Below are positions 18,820-27,337 of a stretch of 38,324 nucleotides of DNA, piece by piece (positions within the stretch are counted from its first letter, which is position 1; each line of letters starts with the position of its first letter). The position numbers were made by a program, and so were the translations under genes. This stretch comes from Spirochaetaceae bacterium (GTDB taxonomy: Bacteria > Spirochaetota > Spirochaetia > DSM-27196 > SLAA01), in NCBI GenBank assembly GCA_003552185.1, contig PUOW01000420.1:1-38324 (forward strand). Direction: 5' to 3'. The notes beneath the pieces are model-generated. The model was not told the origin of the DNA and did not search any database. It saw only the letters and a program-made list of their open reading frames with translations.

Positions 18820-18936
18820 CGGGTGAGTAACGGAGGAACGGTGAAAACCGGATCGGCGGCGCGTTAGGCGTCCACGCCGGCTGTGGGGACGGTCGGCGCA
18901 TACAGGATATCGGATACTTCTTCTTGGGAGGGGAGT

Positions 18937-20121
18937 ATGAAGTTTGAAAAGTTCGACGAGAACGCCGGCCTGCAGGACTCGTGCGGGACACCGACCGTGA
19001 TCAAAGTGATCGGTGTCGGCGGCGGCGGTAGTAATGCGGTAAACCGCATGATCGAGGCAGGCGTCGAGAACGTCGAGTTCATCGCGGTGAACACCGATCT
19101 TCAGGCATTACAGCTCTCGAGAGCCGAGGCGCGTATTCCGCTCGGCTCCAAGCTGACCGGTGGGCTCGGTGCCGGCGGGGTGCCCGATGTCGGTGAGCAA
19201 GCGGCGCTGGAAGACAAGGAAGAGATCCAGAACATGGTTCGCGGCGCGGATATGGTGTTCATAACCGCGGGAATGGGCGGCGGAACAGGAACCGGCGCGG
19301 CCCCGGTTATTGCGCAGGCCGCGCGCGAGATGGACATTCTCACGGTCGCGGTTGTGACGAAGCCGTTTGATTTCGAGGGCCGCAAGAAGTCGCGCTTGGC
19401 CGACGACGGTATCGCGAAGCTCCGCGATGCTGTCGATACCTTGATCACGATTCCGAACCAGCATCTCTTGAAGATCGTGGAGCGACGAACTCCGATCAAG
19501 GAAGCGTTCCTGATCGCGGACGACGTCCTGCGGCAGGGTGTGCAGGGCATCTCGGATCTCATCACCAAGCCGGGCGAGATCAATATCGATTTCGCCGACG
19601 TGAAAACGATCATGAACGGCCAAGGTGACGCTCTTATGGGCATAGGCGCCGGGAACGGTGAGAACCGTGCGGTCGATGCCGCGACCAACGCTATAAACAA
19701 TCCGCTGCTCGAGGACGCGCGGATCGAGGGCGCGAAGGGCCTGCTGGTGAACGTCTCGGGAGGCATGGATTTCGCGCTTACCGAGTACGAGGAGGTCCTG
19801 AACATTATCACCGCGAACGCCGATGAGGATGCCTTGATCATCGCAGGCAGCGCGGTCGATGAGCTCATGGAGGACGAGGTTCGCGTTACCGTGATCGCGA
19901 CCGGCTTCGACAACTCGCGCTGGTCGGATAAGCCGCAGCCGGTGCAGCAGGAGAAGAGGCAAGAGCAGTTTATCTCGTTGGATGAGTGGGTACAGATGAC
20001 CACACCGTCCATCTCGAGTAGTGAAGACATGACCCGCGAGCACTACGGCGGATCGGACGAGCTTGGCGTTCCGGCCGTTCTCAGGTATCGCAACTATCAG
20101 ACCGGCAATGGCGGCGCGTGA
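18937..20121 (+). CDS. ftsZ: cell division protein FtsZ
   Basis: [46 protein letters not shown] 18937 after GGGAGGGG. Confidence 0.97.
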   Translation: MKFEKFDENAGLQDSCGTPTVIKVIGVGGGGSNAVNRMIEAGVENVEFIAVNTDLQALQLSRAEARIPLGSKLTGGLGAGGVPDVGEQAALEDKEEIQNMVRGADMVFITAGMGGGTGTGAAPVIAQAAREMDILTVAVVTKPFDFEGRKKSRLADDGIAKLRDAVDTLITIPNQHLLKIVERRTPIKEAFLIADDVLRQGVQGISDLITKPGEINIDFADVKTIMNGQGDALMGIGAGNGENRAVDAATNAINNPLLEDARIEGAKGLLVNVSGGMDFALTEYEEVLNIITANADEDALIIAGSAVDELMEDEVRVTVIATGFDNSRWSDKPQPVQQEKRQEQFISLDEWVQMTTPSISSSEDMTREHYGGSDELGVPAVLRYRNYQTGNGGA

Positions 20122-21022
20122 AGGGGCGGAATACGGAACGCTGCTCGAGCGTTTCCGGGACTATCTACTGATCGAGCTCAAACTCTCGCGGCGGACGGTC
20201 GAGACCTATATGCGATCCTGCAGCAATTTCATCGCGTACTGCGTTGAGAATGGTCTTGATCCGCAGGTCTTGACGAGCAATGAGGTCATCGCGTACCTCA
20301 TCGCGCGTCAAACCGCGCCGGAGAACGCGGTAGATCAGCGCACGGTCGCGAAGATTCTCTCGGCGCTGCGTTCGTTCTTCGGCTTCATGGTGATCGAGCA
20401 GGAGCGGGACTCGAACCCCGCGCTGCTGATCGAGACCCCAAAAGCCGAGCAACGCGTGCCGGGGGTGCTGCCGGTTGAGGATGTCGAGCGTTTGCTCGAC
20501 GCAATCGATACCGATACTCCGGCCGGGTTGCGCGATCGTGCGCTGTTTGAAGTAATCTACTCCTGCGGGTTGCGCATCTCGGAAGCGGTAGAGCTGTGCG
20601 TAGATCGTCTCTATCTGAAGGAAGGCCTGATTCGGGTCCTCGGGAAGGGAGAGCGCGAGCGGCTCGTCCCGATCGGCGATGAAGCGATTGTGTGGCTCGA
20701 GCGTTATCTCGAGCACGGGAGGCCGCAGCTGTTGAAGGCAAAAGTTCGCACACGGAAGCTGTTTCTCAATCATCGCGGTGAGGGGCTTTCGCGCAAAGGC
20801 ATGTGGAAACGCTTCCGCCACATCGCGGATCAACTCGGTCTCGATGCCAAGGTGCATACGCTGCGGCACAGTTACGCCACGCATCTGCTCGCCGGCGGCG
20901 CCGATCTGCGCGCGGTGCAGGAGTTGCTCGGGCACGCCGATATCAGCACCACGCAGATCTACACGCATGTGGGACGCGAGGATTTGAGGCGGTACCATGC
21001 CGATCATCATCCACGTGCGTAG
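20108..21022 (+). CDS. Xer-family tyrosine recombinase (XerD-like)
   Basis: [64 protein letters not shown] overlaps the ftsZ 3' end. Confidence 0.9.
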   Translation: MAAREGAEYGTLLERFRDYLLIELKLSRRTVETYMRSCSNFIAYCVENGLDPQVLTSNEVIAYLIARQTAPENAVDQRTVAKILSALRSFFGFMVIEQERDSNPALLIETPKAEQRVPGVLPVEDVERLLDAIDTDTPAGLRDRALFEVIYSCGLRISEAVELCVDRLYLKEGLIRVLGKGERERLVPIGDEAIVWLERYLEHGRPQLLKAKVRTRKLFLNHRGEGLSRKGMWKRFRHIADQLGLDAKVHTLRHSYATHLLAGGADLRAVQELLGHADISTTQIYTHVGREDLRRYHADHHPRA

Positions 21023-21096
21023 CGCGGGGCGAAGATGCGTAGCGCGGGGCGAAGATGCGTAGCGCGGGGCGAAGATGCGTAGCGCGGGGCGAAGAA
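21017..21096 (+). repeat. 20-bp tandem repeat, 4 copies, beginning across the XerD-like stop codon
   Basis: gcgtagcgcggggcgaagat x3 plus gcgtagcgcggggcgaagaa. Confidence 0.95.
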
Positions 21097-21154
21097 AAGA
21101 GAGAAATTTCCGGCTCAAGCGAAGCAACAGCTCGCCGAAGGCGGTGTTACTAGT

Positions 21155-21889
21155 ATGAGAAGGGTTCTTGTTTTTGCATTAGTTGCGGCTCTGCTGGTGA
21201 GCGCGGTTGTGTTTCTACCGATAACCTGCGATCGCGGCGGGGAGGATGCGCGCGTCGAGCAACTACTCGAGCTGGAAGAGGACCTGTACGAAGGTCAAGA
21301 ACCCTCGGATGAGCGGCTGGATGAGCTTCGCAGCGCGGTGCGCGAGTTGGAGTCTCGCGTTGAGCAACGAGTTCAGGACCACGAGCACCTCGGGCGATAT
21401 CACAAGATGCTCGCGATCGAGTATATCAATCGTGAGATGTACGGTCCGGCGTTGGAGGAGTTGGAGGCTGCGATCGCGATTCAAACCGAGAACGCGGTTT
21501 TGTTCTATTACGCCGCGGTCGCTGCGGCGCGACAGGCCAAATCCACGCGCGAAGCGGGCCGGCGGCAGGAGCTGTACGAGGATGCCGAGTGGTATTACAA
21601 GCGCGCGATCGAGCTGCGTCCGAGCTACCGCAGCGCGTTGTACGGCATCGCGGTGCTGTACTTGTTTGAGCTCGAGTTGCCGAACGAGGCCGAGCCGTAT
21701 GTCGAGCGTCTGCTCGAGCTCAGCCCAAGCCGGCGAGAGGCGCAGTTTTTGAAGGCCCGGATGCGCGTTATGCAGGGAAGAGCGGAAGAGGCCGCTGCAA
21801 TCTACGAGCAGATTGCGGATGAGGCCCGAAGCTCCGCGGATCGCGAAGCCGCGCGCCGTAACCTACGCGAGCTACGGGAGGCGATGTAG
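21155..21889 (+). CDS. exported or lipid-anchored TPR-repeat protein
   Basis: Signal segment ...VVFLPITC DRGG; tandem TPR-like helices (YYKRAIELRPSYRSALYGIAVLYL). Confidence 0.75.
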   Translation: MRRVLVFALVAALLVSAVVFLPITCDRGGEDARVEQLLELEEDLYEGQEPSDERLDELRSAVRELESRVEQRVQDHEHLGRYHKMLAIEYINREMYGPALEELEAAIAIQTENAVLFYYAAVAAARQAKSTREAGRRQELYEDAEWYYKRAIELRPSYRSALYGIAVLYLFELELPNEAEPYVERLLELSPSRREAQFLKARMRVMQGRAEEAAAIYEQIADEARSSADREAARRNLRELREAM

Positions 21890-22983
21890 TGAGTCGTGAA
21901 CAGGACCGCATGTTGTTGATGCTCGCGCTGAATCGTCGGCAGGCGTTCAGCTCGGCCGACAAGCGCTATCTCGCCGAGATACTGCGCGATACCGCCGACC
22001 TCGTGCGGTTGCCGGAGCAAGAGCTCAACGAGATGACCGAGGGCGATTTGCTGGACGAGCTCAGCAGCCCGTGGGATCCGGTAGAGCTGCTCGCCGAGGC
22101 CGAGGAGGAACTGAGCTTTCTCGAGCGCCGACAGATCGAGGGTGTGGTGTTCGGTCAACGCGAGTACCCGCCTCAGCTGCTCGAGCTCTACGATCCTCCG
22201 GCGGTGCTGTACCTACGCGGGCAGTGGCCTGCGCACAGTTGTCCGCAGGTTGCGATAGTGGGTACCCGCCGGCCGAGTCCGTGGGCCGAGCGTGCCGCGG
22301 TGTTACTTGGCCGCGGTTTGGCCGGCGCCGGGATTCCGGTGGTGTCCGGGCTCGCCCGGGGCATCGACGGCGCCGCGCATCGTGGAGCGTTGCAGCGTGG
22401 CGGGGCGACGGTTGCGGTGCTTGGATCCGGGATAGACCGGATCTATCCGCCGCAGCACGCGCTGCTCGCGGCGCGCATCGTTGAAGCGGGCGGCGTGGTC
22501 GTGAGCGAGTACCCAACCGGCTTCGATCCCGACAAGCTGCGGTTTCCGGAGCGAAACCGCATCATCAGCGGGCTCGCGCGCACCGTCGTGATCTGCGAGG
22601 CCCCCGAGAACTCCGGGGCTCTCATCACCGCCGAGTACGCGTTGGACCAAGGCCGCGATGTGGTTGTGCATGCCGCCGGCCTGCGCGGCGTGAAGGGAGC
22701 GGGCGCGCGTGCGCTCGCGACCGACGGAGCCGCGACGATCGAGTCGGCCGAGGATATTCTCCGCGACTGGGGCTTGGAGCGAAGCATAGCGACGCGGCTC
22801 GCGTCCGGCGTGGCCGGCTCGGCTGCTGCCGGGCCCTCATCGCCGGGCTGCGGCGCGCCGACGGTTGTCGGCGCCGAGCGCACCGCCGAGCGCTCGCCCG
22901 GCGCGCCGTCTCGCGTGGCCGGCTCGGCTGCGGTTGGCGAGGCGTTGGCCTTGGATCTTATGAAGGAGTTGCATCGCCCATGA
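21889..22983 (+). CDS. dprA: DNA processing protein DprA/Smf
   Basis: VAIVGTRRPSPWAERAA, SGLARGIDGAAHRGAL, VLGSGIDRIYPPQH, FPERNRIISGLARTVVICEAPENSGALITAEYALDQGRDV. Confidence 0.95.
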   Translation: MSREQDRMLLMLALNRRQAFSSADKRYLAEILRDTADLVRLPEQELNEMTEGDLLDELSSPWDPVELLAEAEEELSFLERRQIEGVVFGQREYPPQLLELYDPPAVLYLRGQWPAHSCPQVAIVGTRRPSPWAERAAVLLGRGLAGAGIPVVSGLARGIDGAAHRGALQRGGATVAVLGSGIDRIYPPQHALLAARIVEAGGVVVSEYPTGFDPDKLRFPERNRIISGLARTVVICEAPENSGALITAEYALDQGRDVVVHAAGLRGVKGAGARALATDGAATIESAEDILRDWGLERSIATRLASGVAGSAAAGPSSPGCGAPTVVGAERTAERSPGAPSRVAGSAAVGEALALDLMKELHRP

Positions 22984-23933
22984 AACGCGAGCTCGACCGG
23001 TACCTCGCCTATCTCTCGAGCGTACGCAACCTGAGCCCGAGCACGATTCGTGCCTACCGGGCCGATCTCCACGCGTTCTTCGACTGGGTCTCTCGCGAAG
23101 GACTTGCGTTCGAGCAGCTCGCGCTTCGCGATGCGCGCGCGTATGTCGCTCATTTGACGCGCAACAACGCGGCCGGAACCTCGGTGAACCGTGCGGTCTC
23201 GGCGCTCAAGGGCTTTTTTCGCCATCTTGTTCGCGTAGGCGCTCGCGAGTCATCACCGTTCGACGGCGTGCGCAGTCAAGCGAACCGGCGCAGATTGCCG
23301 GAGTTTCTGTTCGAGGAAGAGATGCGGCGAGTGCTCGAGATCGACGGCAGCGGTTTTGTAGATCTGCGAGACCGCATGCTGCTCGAGGTGCTGTACTCGG
23401 CCGGGGTACGCATCAGCGAATGCGTCGGCATCAACGTCACCGATCTCAACCTTGTTCGCGGGAGCGCGGTGGTGCACGGCAAAGGTCGGAAAGATCGAAC
23501 GGTGTTTCTCGGCGGCCCGGCCTTAACCGCGGTGAAGGAGTATCTGCCGATGCGCGAGGCCTTTTTGCGTCGAAAAGGGGCGCAGCAGGAGCAGGCGTTG
23601 TTGTTAAACACGCGAGGTGGTAGGCTGTCGGCGCGAGGGGCGGCCGAGATCGTGCATAAGCGTGTAGAGCGTGCCGAGACCGACAAGCATGTGACCCCGC
23701 ACACGTTCCGGCATAGTTTCGCCACGCATGTGCTCGAGCACGGCGCCGATATACGCGTGGTGCAGGAGTTGTTGGGGCACTCAAGCCTCTCGACGACGCA
23801 GATCTACACGCATATGGGGCTCGGGGCGTTGCGCGAGATCTACGCGCTGGCGCACCCGCACGGAACGCGACGCACGAAAAACGGAAACAAGGAAGCAGTA
23901 TGGGAACACAAGGGAACAAACGCCAAGAAGTAA
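22980..23933 (+). CDS. xerC: Xer-family tyrosine recombinase (XerC-like)
   Basis: [63 protein letters not shown] overlap with dprA. Confidence 0.9.
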   Translation: MKRELDRYLAYLSSVRNLSPSTIRAYRADLHAFFDWVSREGLAFEQLALRDARAYVAHLTRNNAAGTSVNRAVSALKGFFRHLVRVGARESSPFDGVRSQANRRRLPEFLFEEEMRRVLEIDGSGFVDLRDRMLLEVLYSAGVRISECVGINVTDLNLVRGSAVVHGKGRKDRTVFLGGPALTAVKEYLPMREAFLRRKGAQQEQALLLNTRGGRLSARGAAEIVHKRVERAETDKHVTPHTFRHSFATHVLEHGADIRVVQELLGHSSLSTTQIYTHMGLGALREIYALAHPHGTRRTKNGNKEAVWEHKGTNAKK

Positions 23934-24457
23934 GGTCTACAACGGTGATCGCGGTTCGCCACAACGGCGCGATCGCGATGGCCGGTGACGGACAGGTCAC
24001 GATGGGCGACACCGTGTTAAAGGGTACCGCACGGAAGGTGCGAAAGATCTACGACGACAAAATTCTGGTGGGCTTCGCGGGGGCCACCGCCGACGCGTTT
24101 ACGCTGTTCGAACGGTTCGAGGGCAAGGTCAAGGAGTACTCGGGAGATATAACGCGTGGTGCGGTTGAGCTCGCGAAGGAGTGGCGAACCGATAGGATGC
24201 TTCGCCGTTTAGAAGCGCTGCTATTGGTCGCCGACAAGGACAAGATCCTCGAGATCACCGGTAACGGCGATGTTGTTGAGCCCGATCACGGGGTGATCGC
24301 GATTGGATCGGGCGGGGCGTACGCGCAGGCTGCCGCGCGCGCCTACCTCGATGCCGCGTCGCTCACCGCGCGCGAGATCGCCGAGCGGTCGTTGCAGATC
24401 GCGGCCGATATCTGCATCTACACCAACTCCGAGATAGTGGTGGAGGAGATCACATGA
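23900..24457 (+). CDS. hslV: ATP-dependent protease peptidase subunit HslV
   Basis: [63 protein letters not shown]. Confidence 0.96.
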   Translation: MGTQGNKRQEVRSTTVIAVRHNGAIAMAGDGQVTMGDTVLKGTARKVRKIYDDKILVGFAGATADAFTLFERFEGKVKEYSGDITRGAVELAKEWRTDRMLRRLEALLLVADKDKILEITGNGDVVEPDHGVIAIGSGGAYAQAAARAYLDAASLTAREIAERSLQIAADICIYTNSEIVVEEIT

Positions 24458-25914
24458 AACGCGAGCTTCAAAATTTGACGCCGAAAGAGATCGTGGCAGA
24501 GCTCGATAAATTCATAATTGGACAACACAAGGCCAAGAAGGCGGTTGCGATCGCGCTGCGAAACCGCATGCGCCGCCGCGGGCTCCCGGATGAACTACGT
24601 GACGAGGTCGCGCCGAAGAACATCATCATGATGGGACCAACCGGGGTCGGCAAGACCGAGATCGCACGCCGGCTTTCGAAGCTCACCGGCGCTCCGTTCC
24701 TCAAGGTCGAGGCTACCAAGTATACCGAGGTGGGCTACGTCGGGCGCGACGTTGAGTCGATGGTGCGCGACCTGGTCTCGGCTGCGGTCTCGATGGTGAA
24801 GGCTGAGCTGCAGGAAGAGGTCAAAGAAGAGGCCGAGAAACGCACCGAGGAAGGCCTGCTCGACCTGCTGCTTCCTGGGGTCAAACAACACGAGAGCGCG
24901 GGCGGCGATGAGCCCGGCGCGCCGATTCCGGTGAACGCCCCGGGATCCGAGTCCCATACCGGGAGATCCGACGAAACAGGAAGCGCGGCCGGCGCAGGCG
25001 GCGCGGCCGGCACAGCCGGCGGGAGCGAAGACTCGCGCAGCGCAACGCGCGAAAAGTTTCGACAGCGGTTGCGCGATGGAAAGCTCGACGACAAAGAGGT
25101 CGAGATTCAGGTTACCAAGAGCAACTTTCCGGCGATAGAGATCTTCTCCGGCAGCAGCTTCGAGGAGATGGATCTCAACCTCGGCAATCTCTCGAACCTC
25201 CTCGGGGGCAAGAAGAAGCGCAAGCGAACCACGGTGAAGCACGCGCGCGAGGTCCTGATGCAGGAAGAGATGGATAAACTCGTGGACTCCGACCGTGTCT
25301 CGGAGCTCGCGCGGCAGCGCGCCGAGGAGATGGGCATTATCTTCATCGACGAAATCGACAAGATCGCCGCCAAGGAGAACCGCGGCGGAGTCGATGTGAG
25401 CCGCGAGGGGGTGCAGCGAGACATTCTGCCGATCGTCGAGGGCGCCACCGTGAATACGAAACACGGCATGGTCGACACCTCGCATATTCTCTTCATCGCC
25501 GCGGGAGCGTTTCACTCGAGCAAACCGAGCGATCTCATACCGGAGTTGCAAGGGCGCTTCCCGCTGCGTGTGGAGCTCGAGGCGTTGCATGCCGAGGATT
25601 TCATCCGGATTCTCACGCAACCGCAGAACGCGCTTATTCGCCAGTACGTTGAGTTGCTGAAGGTGGAAGGCGTTGAGCTCGAGTTCACCGAGGAGGCGAT
25701 CAAGGAGCTTTCGGAGATCGCCGCCGGGGTCAACAGCAAGACCGAGAACATCGGCGCGCGGCGTCTGCATACCATTATGGAGCTTTTGCTCGAGGAGGTG
25801 TCGTTCAACGCGCCGGACTTGAGCGGGCAGAAAATCCCGATTACGCCGGAGTACGTCAAGGAACGTCTCGACGAGATCGTGCAGGATCAGGACCTCAGCC
25901 GCTACATACTGTAG
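24454..25914 (+). CDS. hslU: ATP-dependent protease ATPase subunit HslU
   Basis: [58 protein letters not shown]; ends RYIL. Confidence 0.97.
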   Translation: MKRELQNLTPKEIVAELDKFIIGQHKAKKAVAIALRNRMRRRGLPDELRDEVAPKNIIMMGPTGVGKTEIARRLSKLTGAPFLKVEATKYTEVGYVGRDVESMVRDLVSAAVSMVKAELQEEVKEEAEKRTEEGLLDLLLPGVKQHESAGGDEPGAPIPVNAPGSESHTGRSDETGSAAGAGGAAGTAGGSEDSRSATREKFRQRLRDGKLDDKEVEIQVTKSNFPAIEIFSGSSFEEMDLNLGNLSNLLGGKKKRKRTTVKHAREVLMQEEMDKLVDSDRVSELARQRAEEMGIIFIDEIDKIAAKENRGGVDVSREGVQRDILPIVEGATVNTKHGMVDTSHILFIAAGAFHSSKPSDLIPELQGRFPLRVELEALHAEDFIRILTQPQNALIRQYVELLKVEGVELEFTEEAIKELSEIAAGVNSKTENIGARRLHTIMELLLEEVSFNAPDLSGQKIPITPEYVKERLDEIVQDQDLSRYIL

Positions 25915-26041
25915 CGTAGCGTTCCGGGAGTGAACCGGCAGGAGGAGGCACGGTGCCGAGCGCAAATAAGGGCTTAGCGTGCGTGCGATATCGGCCGAAA
26001 CTAGATAACGATGAAGACTCGTGAACGAGGAGCACACAACG

Positions 26042-26461
26042 ATGTTTAGCGGTAACACCTTCGGCCGAACCGCCGATATTCTACACCGATCGATGGACGT
26101 CAGCCTGATGCGCCAGGACGTGATCGCGGACAATATCGCGAACTCCGACACGCCGAACTTCCGGCGCAGCGTCGTGAACTTCGAGACGCAACTGCGCGAC
26201 GCGCTCGAGAGCGAACGCCCACCGCGGTTTCAGGAGCGTCTCACCAACGAACGCCACATTCCGTTTCAGCAGCCGACCGATTATCGCTCGGTCCGTCCGG
26301 TGCGGCAGCTCGATTACTTCACGCAGACGAAAAACAACGGTAACAACGTGGATATCGAGGAAGAAACCATGAACCAGCTGCAGAACCAGCTGATGTACAC
26401 CATGATGTCGAACTCCTTGAACTCCGAGTTCAGGCGCGTGAATCTGGTGTTACGGGGGTAG
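26042..26461 (+). CDS. flgB: flagellar basal-body rod protein FlgB
   Basis: LMRQDVIADNIANSDTPNFRRSVVNFETQL; ATG after GAGGAG. Confidence 0.94.
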   Translation: MFSGNTFGRTADILHRSMDVSLMRQDVIADNIANSDTPNFRRSVVNFETQLRDALESERPPRFQERLTNERHIPFQQPTDYRSVRPVRQLDYFTQTKNNGNNVDIEEETMNQLQNQLMYTMMSNSLNSEFRRVNLVLRG

Positions 26462-26474
26462 GGGGTAACCGAGT

Positions 26475-26933
26475 ATGGGCATGTTTTCGAGCATTAACAC
26501 CGCCTCGAGCGGGCTCACTGCACAACGCTTACGCCAGGACGTGATCGCGGACAACATAGCGAACGTCAATACCACGCGTACCACCGAGGGCGGGCCGTTC
26601 CGCAGAAGTCGGGTGGTGATGCGGCCGCGCGTCGACCAGCCCTACTGGAGGACGCCGTTTCTGCCGCGTCCGCTCGATCACGGCGTCGGCAACGGGGTGC
26701 GAGTAACGAGCGTTGAGAAGGATATGGACGCCGACCCACGGTTGGTGTGGGACCCCACGCACCCCGACGCGATTCAATCGGGACCGAACGAAGGCTACGT
26801 CGAGATGCCGAACGTCAACATCGTGAGCGAGATGACCGACATGATCTCGGCTTCGCGCTCGTACGAGGCCAATCTTTCGGTGATAGACGGGGCCAAGAAC
26901 ATGTTCGAGCGAGCGCTCGACATCGGTAGGTAG
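26475..26933 (+). CDS. flgC: flagellar basal-body rod protein FlgC
   Basis: FSSINTASSGLTAQRLRQDVIADNIANVNTTRT...VEMPNVNIVSEMTDMISASRSYEANLSV. Confidence 0.95.
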   Translation: MGMFSSINTASSGLTAQRLRQDVIADNIANVNTTRTTEGGPFRRSRVVMRPRVDQPYWRTPFLPRPLDHGVGNGVRVTSVEKDMDADPRLVWDPTHPDAIQSGPNEGYVEMPNVNIVSEMTDMISASRSYEANLSVIDGAKNMFERALDIGR

Positions 26934-26961
26934 AGGCGGTTCACGGAGCGGGAGGTAACGC

Positions 26962-27288
26962 ATGAACGTGTTTGGACCTGAACAGGCCGGAGGCCACATC
27001 ATAGAGCTGCACCGTACGCACCCAGGGCATCTGTCCGGGAAGTTCGACGCGGCGCCGAGCGAACGAACCGAGGATTTCGCGGGGATGCTGTTCGAAAGTC
27101 TTGGCGAAGTAAATAGCCGGCAGCATCAGCACGCCGACCTCTCGGTGCAGGCGATTGTGGACCCCGACTCGGTCAATCCGCACGATGTAACGATAGCGGG
27201 AGCGAAGGCAGAGATGTCTTTGAACATAACCAAGAACGTTGTTGATAGAGTGATTCGCGCGTACCGCGATATCACGACGCTCCGATAG
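26962..27288 (+). CDS. fliE: flagellar hook-basal body complex protein FliE
   Basis: FAGMLFESLGEVNSRQHQHADLSVQAIVDPDSVNPHDVTIAGAKAEMSLNITKNVVDRVIRAYRDI. Confidence 0.9.
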   Translation: MNVFGPEQAGGHIIELHRTHPGHLSGKFDAAPSERTEDFAGMLFESLGEVNSRQHQHADLSVQAIVDPDSVNPHDVTIAGAKAEMSLNITKNVVDRVIRAYRDITTLR

Positions 27289-27337
27289 GTAGCTGCCGAT
27301 GTAGACGGAGCTTTTTTGGAATACTGGGAGGGGAACA

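Noticed and set aside
21017-21096. 20-bp repeats as a CRISPR array
   Set aside because: Units are head-to-tail with no spacers and there are no cas genes nearby.
20108-23933. Two Xer recombinases flanking TPR-dprA as an integrative element
   Set aside because: Both are standard XerC/XerD-like enzymes in compact co-directional operon context; no attachment-site repeats, integrase cargo or composition shift seen.
25967-26008. Possible sigma28 flagellar promoter upstream of flgB (TAAG...TGCGATAT or CTAGATAA)
   Set aside because: Only about 5 of 8 positions match the -10 and spacing to a TAAA-like -35 is wrong; not distinguishable from chance.
24595-26151. 518-aa minus-strand ORF opposite hslU
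   Set aside because: Antisense shadow ORF with no recognisable domain; extends across hslU and flgB starts.
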